DNA of 49,760 nucleotides, from the NCBI GenBank assembly GCA_029975215.1, contig JARKPO010000085.1:1-49760 (forward strand), given 5' to 3'. Positions 7,845 to 16,483 of this stretch are shown piece after piece. The translations under genes were made by a program, and so were the position numbers. Origin of the DNA: Levilinea sp. GTDB taxonomy: Bacteria; Chloroflexota; Anaerolineae; Anaerolineales; Anaerolineaceae. Below the pieces are notes generated by a model, which was not told the origin of the DNA, did no database searches, and saw only the letters and a program-made list of their open reading frames with translations. How positions within the stretch are numbered: the stretch's first letter is position 1; each line of letters begins with the position of its first letter.

Positions 7845-10181
7845 ATGGCCAACGACACCAGCTGGTATCTCAACCGACCGGAAGGCAAGAGCGGCCCGCA
7901 CACCTGGGCCGAGATGCAGTCCCTGGCCGCCCAGGGGCAAATCACCCCCCAGGATTGGGTCTGGAACCCCGCCGCCCCGCGCTGGGTGCGCGCCGCACAG
8001 GTGCCAGGGCTGCTGGCCGCCCCCGCCGCGCGCCCCGCGCCCAGCCGCACCCCCCTCTACCTCGGCATCGGCTGCGGCGTGTTGGGCCTGGCAGCCCTGT
8101 GCTGCCTGGCGGTGATCCTGCTCCTGCCCAAGTCCTCCCCCGACACCCCCTCGCGCACCCGCCTGGGCACCCTCAGTGTGGATTCCAGCGGCGGCAGCTT
8201 CAGCGCAGACGGCCTGTCCCTCACCGTGCCCCCCGGCTCGGCCTCCGAAAGCCTGGAACTGGAACTCTTCCGCGAGGATGCCGACCCCGCCGCGGTGGAA
8301 GGCTCCGATTTCCGCTCCCGCGGGGTGGTCATCACCGGCCCGCTGGACCGCCTGCAAGGCCCCCTGCAAATTGGCCTGAGCGTGCCGGCGGAATACCTCA
8401 CCTCCGGTGACACGGTTTTGGTCCTGGAAGAAGAGGTCATCTCCCCCAGCGGCGGCCCCGCCGTCAATGTGCGCGTGCTGCCCACCCAGGCGGATGCAGA
8501 CAGCGGTCAGCTGGTGGCCGTGTTGGAAAGCCCCGGCGCCGGCCCCGTGGGGTTTCGTTCCGGTGCAGGCGTGCTCGCGTCCCAAGCCCGCCGCCCCGCA
8601 CCCCAGCCAGCAGATGCCGAGCCGCCCACCATCACCATCCGCGCCGAAGACGGCTGGGTGTATCACGGCTTTGTCTCCAATCACTTCCGTGTCAGCTACC
8701 GCGGCCGCGTGGTCAACGCCGAAATGGTGCGCCGCGGTGTGGAACTGCTGGAAGAGCAGCGCCAGTTGATTGAGGATCACAACTTCCCTTTCACCGGCGT
8801 GACCGTCACAGATGTCACCCTGCAGCCCCTAAAAGACAAAGCCGGGCAGTTCGTCCCCAGCCGCCTGGGCGCATCCAGCTGCACCCTGCAGTTGGCCAAC
8901 CGCTTCTTCTATGACGAGGGCTTTTTTACCGACCAGTACAGCGAGCTGCAAGCCACCGTCGGCCACGAGCTTCTTCACCTGGCCCAATTTATCGCAGATC
9001 CCCGTTGGGCCAGCACCAAAGCCGTCTCCCCCCTGCCCACTCTATGGCTGGATGAAGCCACCTCCACCTGGTTTGAAGCAATTGCCGTGGGCAACCCCGA
9101 CTACATCAGCCCCAACGCCCAGGAGAACATCCGTTTCTTTGAAAGCCCCTTGTTCGGCGCCCCCCTGGATCAGGCCCAAAACCACGGCTACGGGGCCAGT
9201 TTCTTCCTGCGCGCCCTGGCCGCTCGCTACGGCGACCGCTGGATCGCAGAAATCTACAACCAGCTCCGCGCCGGAACTCGCTCCGGCACGGCCAACGAAG
9301 CCCTCTATAACGCCCTCGACCAGCAAGGCTCCTCGCCGGGCATGGAGTGGGTGCCCTTCCTGGAAACTTTCTTTACCACCCCATACATCCTTTCCGCCAA
9401 TTTCGAAGGCCCGCCCAGCGATTACGCCGCCGTCATCAACGCTGCCCGCACCGCCAACGGCAGCGACTACACAGTCAGCTTCACCCCCAATAAAAAGCTG
9501 AACGCATCCTCCTCCACCGCTCCTGGCACCCTCCTGGCGGGTGAACCCGCCTCCCTGCAGGCCAACTTTCAATTGGGCGGGCTTTCTGCCGCGGCCCTCA
9601 GCCTGTCCTTCTCCGAAAAAGATGACACCCAGGCAGCCTTCACCCAACCCAGCCAGGTGATCATCGCCGTGGACGCTCCCGCAGATGCCGGTGTGCTGGT
9701 CTACGGGCTGGAAAGCCTCACCGGCATGTACACCTCCCTGGCTGGGGCGCCCTTCGCCTATCTATCCTCGCGCGACCCCGCCAGCCAAACCGGCTCGCAA
9801 ATTCTTGTGGAGGATTTTGGGCCAGACGGCTCCGGCAGCGGGCTCAGCCAGCTGCTGCTCATCCCCTTCAACAGCCGTTCCAGCCTCAGCGACCCCACCC
9901 AGACCGCCCGCATCACCGTGCAGATCACCTTCCTGGGCAGCCTGCTGCCCCCGCCGGTGGTGGACGATAACCCACCCGCCGAGGAATTCCCCACCGAGCC
10001 GCCGCCCGCCGATGCGCCCACCGCCCCGCCCGAATCCAGCCACGTTTGCCAGGGCATGACGGTGGAAACCCTGCGCAGCCCGCTGATGCACACCTCGCGC
10101 TGCTGGCTGACCTGTTTTGGCATTGGCAGCGGCACCCCCTCCGATGCCGAAATTCAGGCCTGCATTGATGCCAACCAGTGA
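7845..10181 (+). CDS. GYF_2-domain membrane protein with an extracellular HExxH metallopeptidase-like region
   Basis: Residues 4-52 (WYLNRPEGKSGPHTWAEM, then QITPQDWVWNP) form a GYF_2/DUF4339 domain, usually cytosolic and thought to bind peptides. A hydrophobic segment at about 69-90 follows, and the rest is predicted outside. Around residue 374 is HELLH followed by WLDEATSTWFE near 401, the HExxH...E arrangement of gluzincin (peptidase MA-like) proteins. The C-terminus has a beta-rich region, a Pro/Glu/Thr-rich stretch and a Cys-containing end. Expected activity is zinc-dependent peptide hydrolysis, but no substrate can be inferred. AGGAGG precedes the ATG. It is a single-gene unit between a terminator and the next small membrane protein. 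Confidence 0.75.
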   Translation: MANDTSWYLNRPEGKSGPHTWAEMQSLAAQGQITPQDWVWNPAAPRWVRAAQVPGLLAAPAARPAPSRTPLYLGIGCGVLGLAALCCLAVILLLPKSSPDTPSRTRLGTLSVDSSGGSFSADGLSLTVPPGSASESLELELFREDADPAAVEGSDFRSRGVVITGPLDRLQGPLQIGLSVPAEYLTSGDTVLVLEEEVISPSGGPAVNVRVLPTQADADSGQLVAVLESPGAGPVGFRSGAGVLASQARRPAPQPADAEPPTITIRAEDGWVYHGFVSNHFRVSYRGRVVNAEMVRRGVELLEEQRQLIEDHNFPFTGVTVTDVTLQPLKDKAGQFVPSRLGASSCTLQLANRFFYDEGFFTDQYSELQATVGHELLHLAQFIADPRWASTKAVSPLPTLWLDEATSTWFEAIAVGNPDYISPNAQENIRFFESPLFGAPLDQAQNHGYGASFFLRALAARYGDRWIAEIYNQLRAGTRSGTANEALYNALDQQGSSPGMEWVPFLETFFTTPYILSANFEGPPSDYAAVINAARTANGSDYTVSFTPNKKLNASSSTAPGTLLAGEPASLQANFQLGGLSAAALSLSFSEKDDTQAAFTQPSQVIIAVDAPADAGVLVYGLESLTGMYTSLAGAPFAYLSSRDPASQTGSQILVEDFGPDGSGSGLSQLLLIPFNSRSSLSDPTQTARITVQITFLGSLLPPPVVDDNPPAEEFPTEPPPADAPTAPPESSHVCQGMTVETLRSPLMHTSRCWLTCFGIGSGTPSDAEIQACIDANQ

Positions 10182-10254
10182 TCGCCGCTCGGGTACAATT
10201 CTTATATAATTCCAATCAAACGGGTGTTGAAAAATGATATAATTGAGGTTAATT

Positions 10255-10695
10255 ATGACTGAAATGACCGAAACCGAACCTACCCCCCTGCCCCCTCCCA
10301 GTGAAAGCATCACGCCGGAGGACCGCCGCCGCATGATCACCATTGGGGTGGTGGCCGTGCTGATCCTGGCCGCCCTCATCGCCGGCACAGTCGCCCTGGT
10401 CAATTCCGGCCCACAGGTCACCAGCCAGGTGCGCGACATCTTCATCATCTTCATGGCCCTCGAAGCCCTGGTCATCGGCGCAGCCCTGGTCATCCTGGTC
10501 ATCCAGTTGGCCATCCTCATCAATCTGCTGCAAACCGAGATTAAACCGATCCTCGATTCCACTCAGGAGACCGTGAGCAACCTGCGCGGAACCATCGCGT
10601 TCCTAAGCAATAACCTGACCGAACCGGTGATCAAGCTTAACGAATATCTGGCAGCGCTGCGCAAAATGTTTGATCTGCTCCGGCCTCGCCGCTAA
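10255..10695 (+). CDS. Small two-TM membrane protein with C-terminal helical tail
   Basis: The protein has an acidic, Pro-rich N-terminus, two hydrophobic segments (about residues 25-48 and 60-90), then an amphipathic helical tail resembling DUF948/methyl-accepting-like coiled coils (DSTQETVSNLRGTIAFLSNN). The ATG at 10255 is preferred over TTG 10243, because GAGG lies 6 bases before it and TATAAT (10238-10243) overlaps the longer start. That -10 is so near the ATG that the leader would be only about 5 bases. It pairs with the YtxH protein 41 bases downstream, a common arrangement in which both may form envelope-associated stress proteins. Function unknown. Confidence 0.7.
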   Translation: MTEMTETEPTPLPPPSESITPEDRRRMITIGVVAVLILAALIAGTVALVNSGPQVTSQVRDIFIIFMALEALVIGAALVILVIQLAILINLLQTEIKPILDSTQETVSNLRGTIAFLSNNLTEPVIKLNEYLAALRKMFDLLRPRR

Positions 10696-10736
10696 CTCAC
10701 GGACTTTCGATCAGTACTCAGAAAAAGGAGAGAACG

Positions 10737-11105
10737 ATGTCTAATCATGATGAATTTGGTGCGTTTTTGGTCGGTTTTGTGGTCGGCGGCCTCACCGGCG
10801 CCGTAGCCGCCCTGCTGCTGGCCCCCCAATCGGGTGAAGAGACCCGCGCGGTCATCAAGGAAAAAGCGATTGTCCTGCGCGATAAAACGGGCGAGACCGT
10901 GGATGAGGCCTATGCCCGCGCCGAAGCCGCCGCTGCCGAAGCCCGCGCCCGCTTTGAAGAACTGGCCGAAACCACGAAGACCCGCGCGTCTGAGCTGACC
11001 CAAAAGGGTTCTGTCGTTCTTGAGGAACAGAAAGCCAAGATCACCTCGCGCATCGGCGCCGTCAAGAAGGCCGCTTCCGACGCTGCCGAAGAAGCCGCCG
11101 CCTAA
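10737..11105 (+). CDS. YtxH-like protein (TM segment plus Ala/Glu coiled coil)
   Basis: One glycine-rich transmembrane helix (residues 9-28, GAFLVGFVVGGLTGAVAALL) is followed by LAPQSGEETR, the family hallmark, then a highly charged Ala/Glu/Lys helix to the end. YtxH proteins are small, often stress-induced, and of uncertain function. AGGAGAGA precedes the ATG. The gene follows the small membrane protein at 10255 and is closed by a strong terminator, so the two probably form one transcript. Confidence 0.85.
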   Translation: MSNHDEFGAFLVGFVVGGLTGAVAALLLAPQSGEETRAVIKEKAIVLRDKTGETVDEAYARAEAAAAEARARFEELAETTKTRASELTQKGSVVLEEQKAKITSRIGAVKKAASDAAEEAAA

Positions 11106-11126
11106 GTTCCCCTTCTCAGTCAAAAA

Positions 11127-11165
11127 CCCCCCGCCGGTGAAGATACCCGGTGGGGGGATTTTTTT
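11127..11165 (+). terminator. Rho-independent terminator after the YtxH gene
   Basis: A GC-rich stem (CCCCCCGCCGGT against ACCCGGTGGGGGG, 11127-11157) is followed by ATTTTTTT. It may also limit reading from the convergent nnr gene. Confidence 0.85.
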
Positions 11166-11189
11166 ATCGTTTGTCAACGCAGAGCGGTG

Positions 11190-12803
11190 CTAAAACAGGC
11201 TCATCACCGCCGGAATCAGCGGCAGCAAATCGCCCGCCATCACCGAGGCCTCGGCGCTGGTGCGGCTGGCCGCCAGGCCCGCCTCGCCGTGGATGAAGGC
11301 CGCGCACACCGCCGCGTCAAAAGCCTCCAGCCCCTGCGCGCGGAAACCAGCCGCCGCCCCCGCCAAAACGTCCCCTGTGCCCGCCCGCGCCAGGGCCGGC
11401 GTGGCGATGGGGATCACCGTCACCCGCCCGTCCGGAGCGGCCACCACCGTCAGCGCCCCCTTCAAAATCACCACCTGCCCCCATTCGCGGGCATATTTCT
11501 CAGCGGTCGCCATGCGCTCCGCCTGAATTTCTTCCAGGCTCAGGCCCGTCAGTGCCGCCATCTCCCCCGCGTGCGGGGTTAAAATGCAGCCTTCCGGCAG
11601 CCTGGCTGGCCAATTTTCCATCTTCGCCAGCAGCCTCAGCCCATCCGCATCTATCACCAGCGGCGGCAGCGTCGCCAAATGCTCAGCGGTCTCGTGGTTT
11701 TGAGCTGCGCTGCTGAACCCCAACGGATGGCGGGCGGCCTTGCTGGACTTGCCCGTCAGCAAATGGGCCAAAAATTCACCAGTGGTATCTTCCAACCCCA
11801 GCCCCGGCCCCACCAGCAGCGCCGTCACCCGATCCAGATTCTTCAACAGCAGTTCCGCCCCCGCTGCGGCAATCACGCCCATTTCATGCGGCAGCAGCAG
11901 CCAGGTGGCCTCGGGGAATTTGCCCGCCAGCGCCGCGTGCAGCGGCCCCGGCACAGCCATGCGCACCAGCCCCGCCCCCACGCGGTAAGCCGCCATGCCC
12001 GCCAGGTAGGCCGCCCCCGTGTAGGGGATAGAGCCCACCGCCGCCATCACCGTTCCAAAGCTGCCCTTGTGCGCATCCAGCGCACGCACCGGCAGGTGTT
12101 CGCCCACCATGTCATAATCCGCCACGCTGCGCCGCAGGCCCAGTTCCGTAGGCAAATCCTCCGGCAGTTCCAGGTCAATCACCTGCAAATCGCCGATCGC
12201 TGCATAGGCCGGGAAGCGCATTAGACCCACCTTCACCGCATCCATGCACAGGGTCACATCCGCCGGAATGGTTTCCTCGGCCATCTCCCCGCTCTCGCAG
12301 TCTACCCCGGAAGGGCAGTCCACGGCCACCACCGTCCCCGGCGGGTCAAAGGCGGCCACATGCCCCAACAGGCGCGCGGTCTCTGGGCGCAGCGGCAGAT
12401 GAATGCCCGTGCCCAGCACACCGTCCAAAATCACCGCCGCCGATTCCAGCCAGCCGTCCAGGCGCTGAAATTCCGCGTCCTGAGCCATCTCCACCAGTTC
12501 GGCGTCAAAATCCAGCAGGCGTTTAATCAGCGGGTGGCTGCGGTCCGGCGCACTGGTCAAATACGCCCGCACCGTCCAACCCATGCGCGCCAGGGCCGCC
12601 AGCGTCACCAGGGCGTCGCCGCCGTTGTTGCCGCTGCCCACCAGCCCCACCGCGATCTTTTCATCCTCGCCCACATACAAATTCTCATTTACAAAACGCG
12701 CCACCCCCAAACCGGCCCGTTCCATCATCGTCTCGTAGCTGACCCCGCGCGCGTTTGCCTCCGCTTCCATCGCCCGCATCTCGGCCACCGTCACCAATTT
12801 CAT
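11190..12803 (-). CDS. nnr: Bifunctional NAD(P)HX epimerase / ADP-dependent dehydratase
   Basis: Repairs hydrated NADH/NADPH: the N-terminal YjeF_N domain (about 1-215; GSGNNGGDALV near 57) interconverts R and S epimers, and the C-terminal ribokinase-like domain (about 230-530) dehydrates the S form using ADP. The C-domain shows HAGEMAALTG, an ILKGA strand and the GTGDVLAGA motif with its catalytic Asp. The length of 537 is normal for the fused form. The AGGAGGAT-rich region just before the ATG supports the start. TATAAT on this strand at 12851-12856 may be its promoter. It lies convergent to the YtxH gene and divergent from the next gene. Confidence 0.95.
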   Translation of the reverse strand: MKLVTVAEMRAMEAEANARGVSYETMMERAGLGVARFVNENLYVGEDEKIAVGLVGSGNNGGDALVTLAALARMGWTVRAYLTSAPDRSHPLIKRLLDFDAELVEMAQDAEFQRLDGWLESAAVILDGVLGTGIHLPLRPETARLLGHVAAFDPPGTVVAVDCPSGVDCESGEMAEETIPADVTLCMDAVKVGLMRFPAYAAIGDLQVIDLELPEDLPTELGLRRSVADYDMVGEHLPVRALDAHKGSFGTVMAAVGSIPYTGAAYLAGMAAYRVGAGLVRMAVPGPLHAALAGKFPEATWLLLPHEMGVIAAAGAELLLKNLDRVTALLVGPGLGLEDTTGEFLAHLLTGKSSKAARHPLGFSSAAQNHETAEHLATLPPLVIDADGLRLLAKMENWPARLPEGCILTPHAGEMAALTGLSLEEIQAERMATAEKYAREWGQVVILKGALTVVAAPDGRVTVIPIATPALARAGTGDVLAGAAAGFRAQGLEAFDAAVCAAFIHGEAGLAASRTSAEASVMAGDLLPLIPAVMSLF

Positions 12804-12850
12804 GATCCATCCTCCTCAGGCATTTTCGCAGACCCTCTGCTGTACACCCT

Positions 12851-12893
12851 ATTATAGCGCGCAACCGTGCACATCTTGCGCATACGGTATAAT
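12851..12893. promoter_or_regulatory. Divergent -10 elements between nnr and the spermidine-synthase-like gene
   Basis: TATAAT occurs on the minus strand at 12851-12856 (for nnr) and on the plus strand at 12888-12893 (about 29 bases before ATG 12922). Neither has a clear -35, so this is based on the -10 hexamers alone. Confidence 0.4.
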
Positions 12894-12921
12894 TCAGCCA
12901 CTATTCTGAAATGAGGGCTGC

Positions 12922-14472
12922 ATGCGCAAATATCTCTACCTGACGGTTTTCATCTCCGGCCTCACCTCTCTGGCACTCGAAATGGCCGCCTCGCGCCTGA
13001 TGGGCAACGTCTTCGGCACCAGCAACCTCGTATGGGCCAGCATCATCGGCCTCATCCTCATCTTCCTGGCCGTCGGGTACTTTGTGGGCGGCCCCTGGGC
13101 CGACCGCTCGCCGCGCTACACCACCTTTTACCAGATTCTCACCTGGGCGGCCATTGCCATCGCTGTCATCCCCCTCATCGCCCGGCCCGTCATGCGCCTG
13201 GCCGCCAACGGTTTTGACCAGCTCCAACTGGGCATCCTATTTGGCTCCTTCGCCTCGGTGATGATCCTGCTCAGCGTGCCCACTATCCTGTTGGGCACAG
13301 CCTCACCCTTCGCGGTGCGTCTGGCTCTGCAAGGAACCGTCCAGGCGGGCGGGGTGGCCGGCCGCATCTACGCTGTTTCCACCCTGGGGTCCTTCGTGGG
13401 CACCTTTCTGCCCGTGCTAGTGCTTGTCCCCCTCATCGGCATCTACCGCACCTTCCTGGCACTCAGCGCCCTGCTGATGGCTTTTGCCCTGTTCGGCCTG
13501 TGGTTCACAGCGGGCTGGCGCAAGCTGCTGCCCTACCTGTGGGCGCCGGTTGTGGTGATCTTTTTACTGGTACGCGGCCTTCCCGGCACCGACAAAACCA
13601 CCCAGGGTCTCATCTTCGAAAAAGATTCCGCTTACAATTACATTCAGGTGCTGGAAGAAGACGGCTACCACCTGCTGCGCCTCAACGAAGGCCAGGGTGT
13701 GCATTCCATCTACCACCCCGACACTCTGCGTTACTTTGGCCCCTGGGAACAGGTGCTGGTGGGGCCGTTCTTCAACCCCGCCCCTTACGATCCCGCCAAC
13801 GTGAAGCGCATCGCCATCGTGGGGCTGGCCGCGGGCACCACCGCCCGCCAGGCCACCGCCGTGTTTGGGCCGGTGCAGATTGACGGCATCGAAATTGACC
13901 CCGAAATCGTGCGCGCCGGGCAGCAGTACTTCGGCATGACCATGCCCAACCTCAACGTCATCGTGCAGGATGGCCGCTGGGCGCTGGAACACAGCCCGCA
14001 TACCTATCAGATCATCTCGGTGGACGCCTACCGCCCGCCTTACATCCCCGCCCACCTCACCACCCGCGAATTTTTCCAGACCGCCTACGACCATCTCAGC
14101 TCCGATGGTGTGCTGGTGATCAACGTGGGCCGCGCCCCCGAAGACCGCCGTCTGATCAACTCCCTGGCCGCCACCATCGGCGAGATCTTCCCTTCCATCC
14201 ACGTCATGGATATCCCCAACACCTTTAATTCCATCCTCTACGCCACAGTGCAGCCCACCACTCCCGATAACCTCATCAACAACATCGTCTATCTGGAAGG
14301 CAGCGCCCAGGCCCATCCCCTGCTCACCGAAACCGCCCGCCTGACCCTGGCCGCCCTGCAGCCCGCCCCCGAACCCAGCGCCATCTTCACCGATGACCTG
14401 GCCCCCATCGAGTGGATCACCAACGATATGATCGTCCGCTACCTGTTTGCCAATCCGGAAGCCGTCCAATGA
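12922..14472 (+). CDS. Fused membrane / spermidine synthase-like protein
   Basis: About residues 5-215 hold six to seven hydrophobic segments opening with FISGLTSLALEMAASRLMG, the usual start of the fused MFS/spermidine-synthase family. The C-terminal half is an SAM-type Rossmann fold as in SpeE, with a glycine-rich loop (IVGLAAGTTARQ), acidic strand end DGIEIDPEIV and VQDGR. Classical spermidine synthase residues are only partly kept, so the true substrate is uncertain. A GAGG precedes ATG 12922. Its stop overlaps the start of the next gene by ATGA, so the two are co-translated. Confidence 0.85.
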   Translation: MRKYLYLTVFISGLTSLALEMAASRLMGNVFGTSNLVWASIIGLILIFLAVGYFVGGPWADRSPRYTTFYQILTWAAIAIAVIPLIARPVMRLAANGFDQLQLGILFGSFASVMILLSVPTILLGTASPFAVRLALQGTVQAGGVAGRIYAVSTLGSFVGTFLPVLVLVPLIGIYRTFLALSALLMAFALFGLWFTAGWRKLLPYLWAPVVVIFLLVRGLPGTDKTTQGLIFEKDSAYNYIQVLEEDGYHLLRLNEGQGVHSIYHPDTLRYFGPWEQVLVGPFFNPAPYDPANVKRIAIVGLAAGTTARQATAVFGPVQIDGIEIDPEIVRAGQQYFGMTMPNLNVIVQDGRWALEHSPHTYQIISVDAYRPPYIPAHLTTREFFQTAYDHLSSDGVLVINVGRAPEDRRLINSLAATIGEIFPSIHVMDIPNTFNSILYATVQPTTPDNLINNIVYLEGSAQAHPLLTETARLTLAALQPAPEPSAIFTDDLAPIEWITNDMIVRYLFANPEAVQ

Positions 14473-15125
14473 AAATCCTGCGCCCCCTTCTGCTTACCCT
14501 GCTGAGCCTGGCTGTGCCTTTCTGGCTCATCCTCACCGCCATCCGCCTGCTGTTCACCCCTGCATTTTTGAATGTGGAATACCGCCTGCCGGGCTTCCCC
14601 GCCGACCCCTACGGTTTTACCCTGCAGGACCGTCTGCACTACGGCGGCCTCTCGCTGGAATATCTGGTCAACGATTCCGATCTGACCTTTCTGGAAGAGA
14701 TCACCCTGGCAGACGGTACGCCTCTTTATAATGCCCGCGAGTTAAGCCATATGCTGGATGTGAAAATTTTGGTGCAGAAAGCCTTCACCGTCGGCTGGGT
14801 TCTCACCGGGGTGCTGCTGGGCGTGGGGGTATGGGCCTGGCGCGCCCGCCGTCTGGCCGGCTACGGCCGCGCACTCAGCCGCGGGGGCATTTGGACGCTG
14901 GGGCTGGTGGGGGCCATCCTGTTGGCGGTGATTCTATCTTTCAACGCCCTCTTCACCCTCTTCCACCGCCTGTTCTTCACCGGCGACACCTGGTTGTTCC
15001 TCTACAGCGATTCGCTCATCCGCCTCTTCCCCATGCGCTTCTGGCAGGATGCCTTCATCGCCATGGGGCTGTTCACCGTGTTGGGCGCGCTGCTTCTGGC
15101 CTTCCTGGCGCGCAAACTGCGCTGA
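14469..15125 (+). CDS. TIGR01906/DUF1461 family integral membrane protein
   Basis: 218 residues with four hydrophobic segments (about 10-28, 98-118, 133-155, 190-215) and an extracytoplasmic stretch with YGFTLQDRLHYGGLSLEYLV and FHRLFFTGDTWLF, both typical of this family. The function is unknown. The start ATG at 14469 overlaps the previous stop (ATGA), which is better than an in-frame upstream start lying inside the neighbour. A terminator that overlaps the end of rnhA follows. Confidence 0.85.
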   Translation: MKILRPLLLTLLSLAVPFWLILTAIRLLFTPAFLNVEYRLPGFPADPYGFTLQDRLHYGGLSLEYLVNDSDLTFLEEITLADGTPLYNARELSHMLDVKILVQKAFTVGWVLTGVLLGVGVWAWRARRLAGYGRALSRGGIWTLGLVGAILLAVILSFNALFTLFHRLFFTGDTWLFLYSDSLIRLFPMRFWQDAFIAMGLFTVLGALLLAFLARKLR

Positions 15126-15158
15126 CCCCCATCCAAACTGCCCTGCTTTGTCTGTCTG

Positions 15159-15190
15159 CCGCCCCTAGAACAACCGGGGCGGTTCTTTTT
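15159..15190 (+). terminator. Terminator of the 12922-15125 operon, overlapping the 3' end of rnhA
   Basis: CCGCCCC (15159-15165) pairs with GGGGCGG (15176-15182), followed by TTCTTTTT. The stop codon of the convergent rnhA (15165-15167) lies at the edge of the loop, so the last rnhA codons are also terminator sequence. Confidence 0.8.
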
Positions 15191-15659
15191 CGCTGCCCTC
15201 AAAACCCGCGTCCACCTGCAAATGCTCCCCCCGCGCGGCCGCGTTGGAAAGCTGGTCGCAGCGCTCATTGCCAGGGTTGCCCGTGTGCCCTTCTACCCAC
15301 ACAAAGTTCACCCGGGCGTGCCTCCGCATCTCCTGCACCAACGCCTTCCACAAATCCACGTTCAGCACCGGCTTGTTGTCGGCCTTTTTCCAGGAACGCG
15401 CCTGCCAGCTTTTCAGCCAGCCCAAATTGACCGCGTCCACCACATAACGCGAATCGGAATACAGCCGCACCTGGCTGCCCTCCGGCAGCGCGCGCAGTCC
15501 TTCCACCGCCGCCCTCAGCTCCATACGGTTGTTAGTAGTGCGCCGGAACCCGGCCATCAACTCGCGCTTCTGTCCCTCGGCTTGAATCACCACCCCATAC
15601 CCCCCCGGCCCAGGGTTGCCCAAACTGCACCCATCCGTATACACCACTACCTCGCTCAT
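15165..15659 (-). CDS. rnhA: Ribonuclease HI
   Basis: Cleaves the RNA of RNA/DNA hybrids. The 164-residue protein has the four acidic ligands D9 (YTDGCSLGNPGPGG), E47 (NRMEL), D69 (YSDSRYV) and D135 (NERCDQLSN), plus the catalytic-loop H125 (GHTGNPGNERCD). The basic patch (SWQARSWKKADNKPVLN) is that of cellular RNase HI. The start at 15659 is chosen because homologues begin with the first strand and GGTGAG lies upstream; a ten-codon longer frame overlaps the comB-like gene more deeply. The C-terminal codons lie in the convergent operon's terminator. Confidence 0.95.
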   Translation of the reverse strand: MSEVVVYTDGCSLGNPGPGGYGVVIQAEGQKRELMAGFRRTTNNRMELRAAVEGLRALPEGSQVRLYSDSRYVVDAVNLGWLKSWQARSWKKADNKPVLNVDLWKALVQEMRRHARVNFVWVEGHTGNPGNERCDQLSNAAARGEHLQVDAGFEGSEKEPPRLF

Positions 15660-15682
15660 CAGCTCACCACTTTCTGCCAGGC

Positions 15683-16375
15683 TCACCATCCAGGCGGGGT
15701 GCGCCGCACCACCAGCAGGCCGTCCTCGCGCTGCACCGGCATGGCAAAATCAAAACGGTCGGCTTCCAGGCACAGTGCCAGATCCGCCAACATACGCTCG
15801 GTCCATTCATCCTGCAAATGCGCATACGAATCGCGCCAACGCAGCCCCCGCTGCAAGTACATCTGCGCATCGGGTGCGCGCCCCTCCAGCAGCTCCTGGG
15901 CGTATTCAGCAAAAGCCGCGTCCTCATACCCGCCCGAATTGGCCTCCGAGCCGGTGATCACAAAGCCCAGGGTGTCCACCTCCCACGACTGCACTAACCG
16001 GACGGTGGCCGCGGCCACCACAAAACTGCCCACCGCCATGTGCGTGGCGTTGCGCGTGCGTACGGCTCCCTGGGTTCCGGCGCTGGTGCGCTGCACCAGG
16101 GTCTTGCCGCTTAAATCCATATGCTGAAGCTGCACCGGAGAATTCCACAGGTCAAAGCCATCCACAGGCATACCCCCCATCTCCCCCATCGCCAGCGAGC
16201 CCGGCAGGCTGCGCTGAATCTCCAAGACCTCTTCCACCGTCGCCGCCAGCACGATCTTTTCTGCACCGGCCGCAAAGGCATAGGCCGCCGTGGTGAAGGC
16301 ACGGATCACATCCACCACCACCGCCCCACCGTGGATCTTTTCACATTCTTTCAAACCGTATTGTGCAATTTGCAT
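15683..16375 (-). CDS. comB: 2-phosphosulfolactate phosphatase-like (ComB family)
   Basis: ComB hydrolyses 2-phosphosulfolactate in coenzyme M biosynthesis in methanogens. Bacterial homologues are common in Chloroflexota and cyanobacteria, where the role is not settled. Family landmarks are VVVDVIRAFTTAAYA (20-34), GEMGGMPVDGFDLWNSP (64-80), RTSAGTQGAVR (96-106) and GGYEDAAFAEY (148-158). The length of 230 is normal. The 3' end lies 23 bases upstream of the rnhA start, so the two are likely cotranscribed. No other coenzyme M gene is present, so a different phosphatase substrate is possible. Confidence 0.85.
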   Translation of the reverse strand: MQIAQYGLKECEKIHGGAVVVDVIRAFTTAAYAFAAGAEKIVLAATVEEVLEIQRSLPGSLAMGEMGGMPVDGFDLWNSPVQLQHMDLSGKTLVQRTSAGTQGAVRTRNATHMAVGSFVVAAATVRLVQSWEVDTLGFVITGSEANSGGYEDAAFAEYAQELLEGRAPDAQMYLQRGLRWRDSYAHLQDEWTERMLADLALCLEADRFDFAMPVQREDGLLVVRRTPPGW

Positions 16376-16426
16376 GGGTCGGATACATATCCTTTCTGAC
16401 CGCGCCCGTCGGCGCTGAGAATATTT

Positions 16427-16462
16427 AAAAATTGTAGCGCAAGAGCTTCTCTTGCGCTACAA
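16427..16462 (-). terminator. Terminator of the MalK/UgpC-type ATPase gene
   Basis: A perfect 14-bp stem (16432-16445 with 16449-16462, 3-base loop) is followed on the minus strand by TTTTT (16431-16427). It separates the ATPase gene from comB. Confidence 0.85.
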
Positions 16463-16483
16463 CCTGCGAACAGTAAAACGGGT

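Noticed and set aside
7806..8780. 324-residue minus-strand ORF over the GYF_2 gene
   Set aside because: It overlaps the 5' half of a gene with clear domains, and no start signal or recognisable motif supports it.
16432..16462. 14-bp inverted repeat as a mobile-element end or operator
   Set aside because: The 3-base loop and the T5 on the minus strand fit a terminator of the ATPase gene; no element is nearby.
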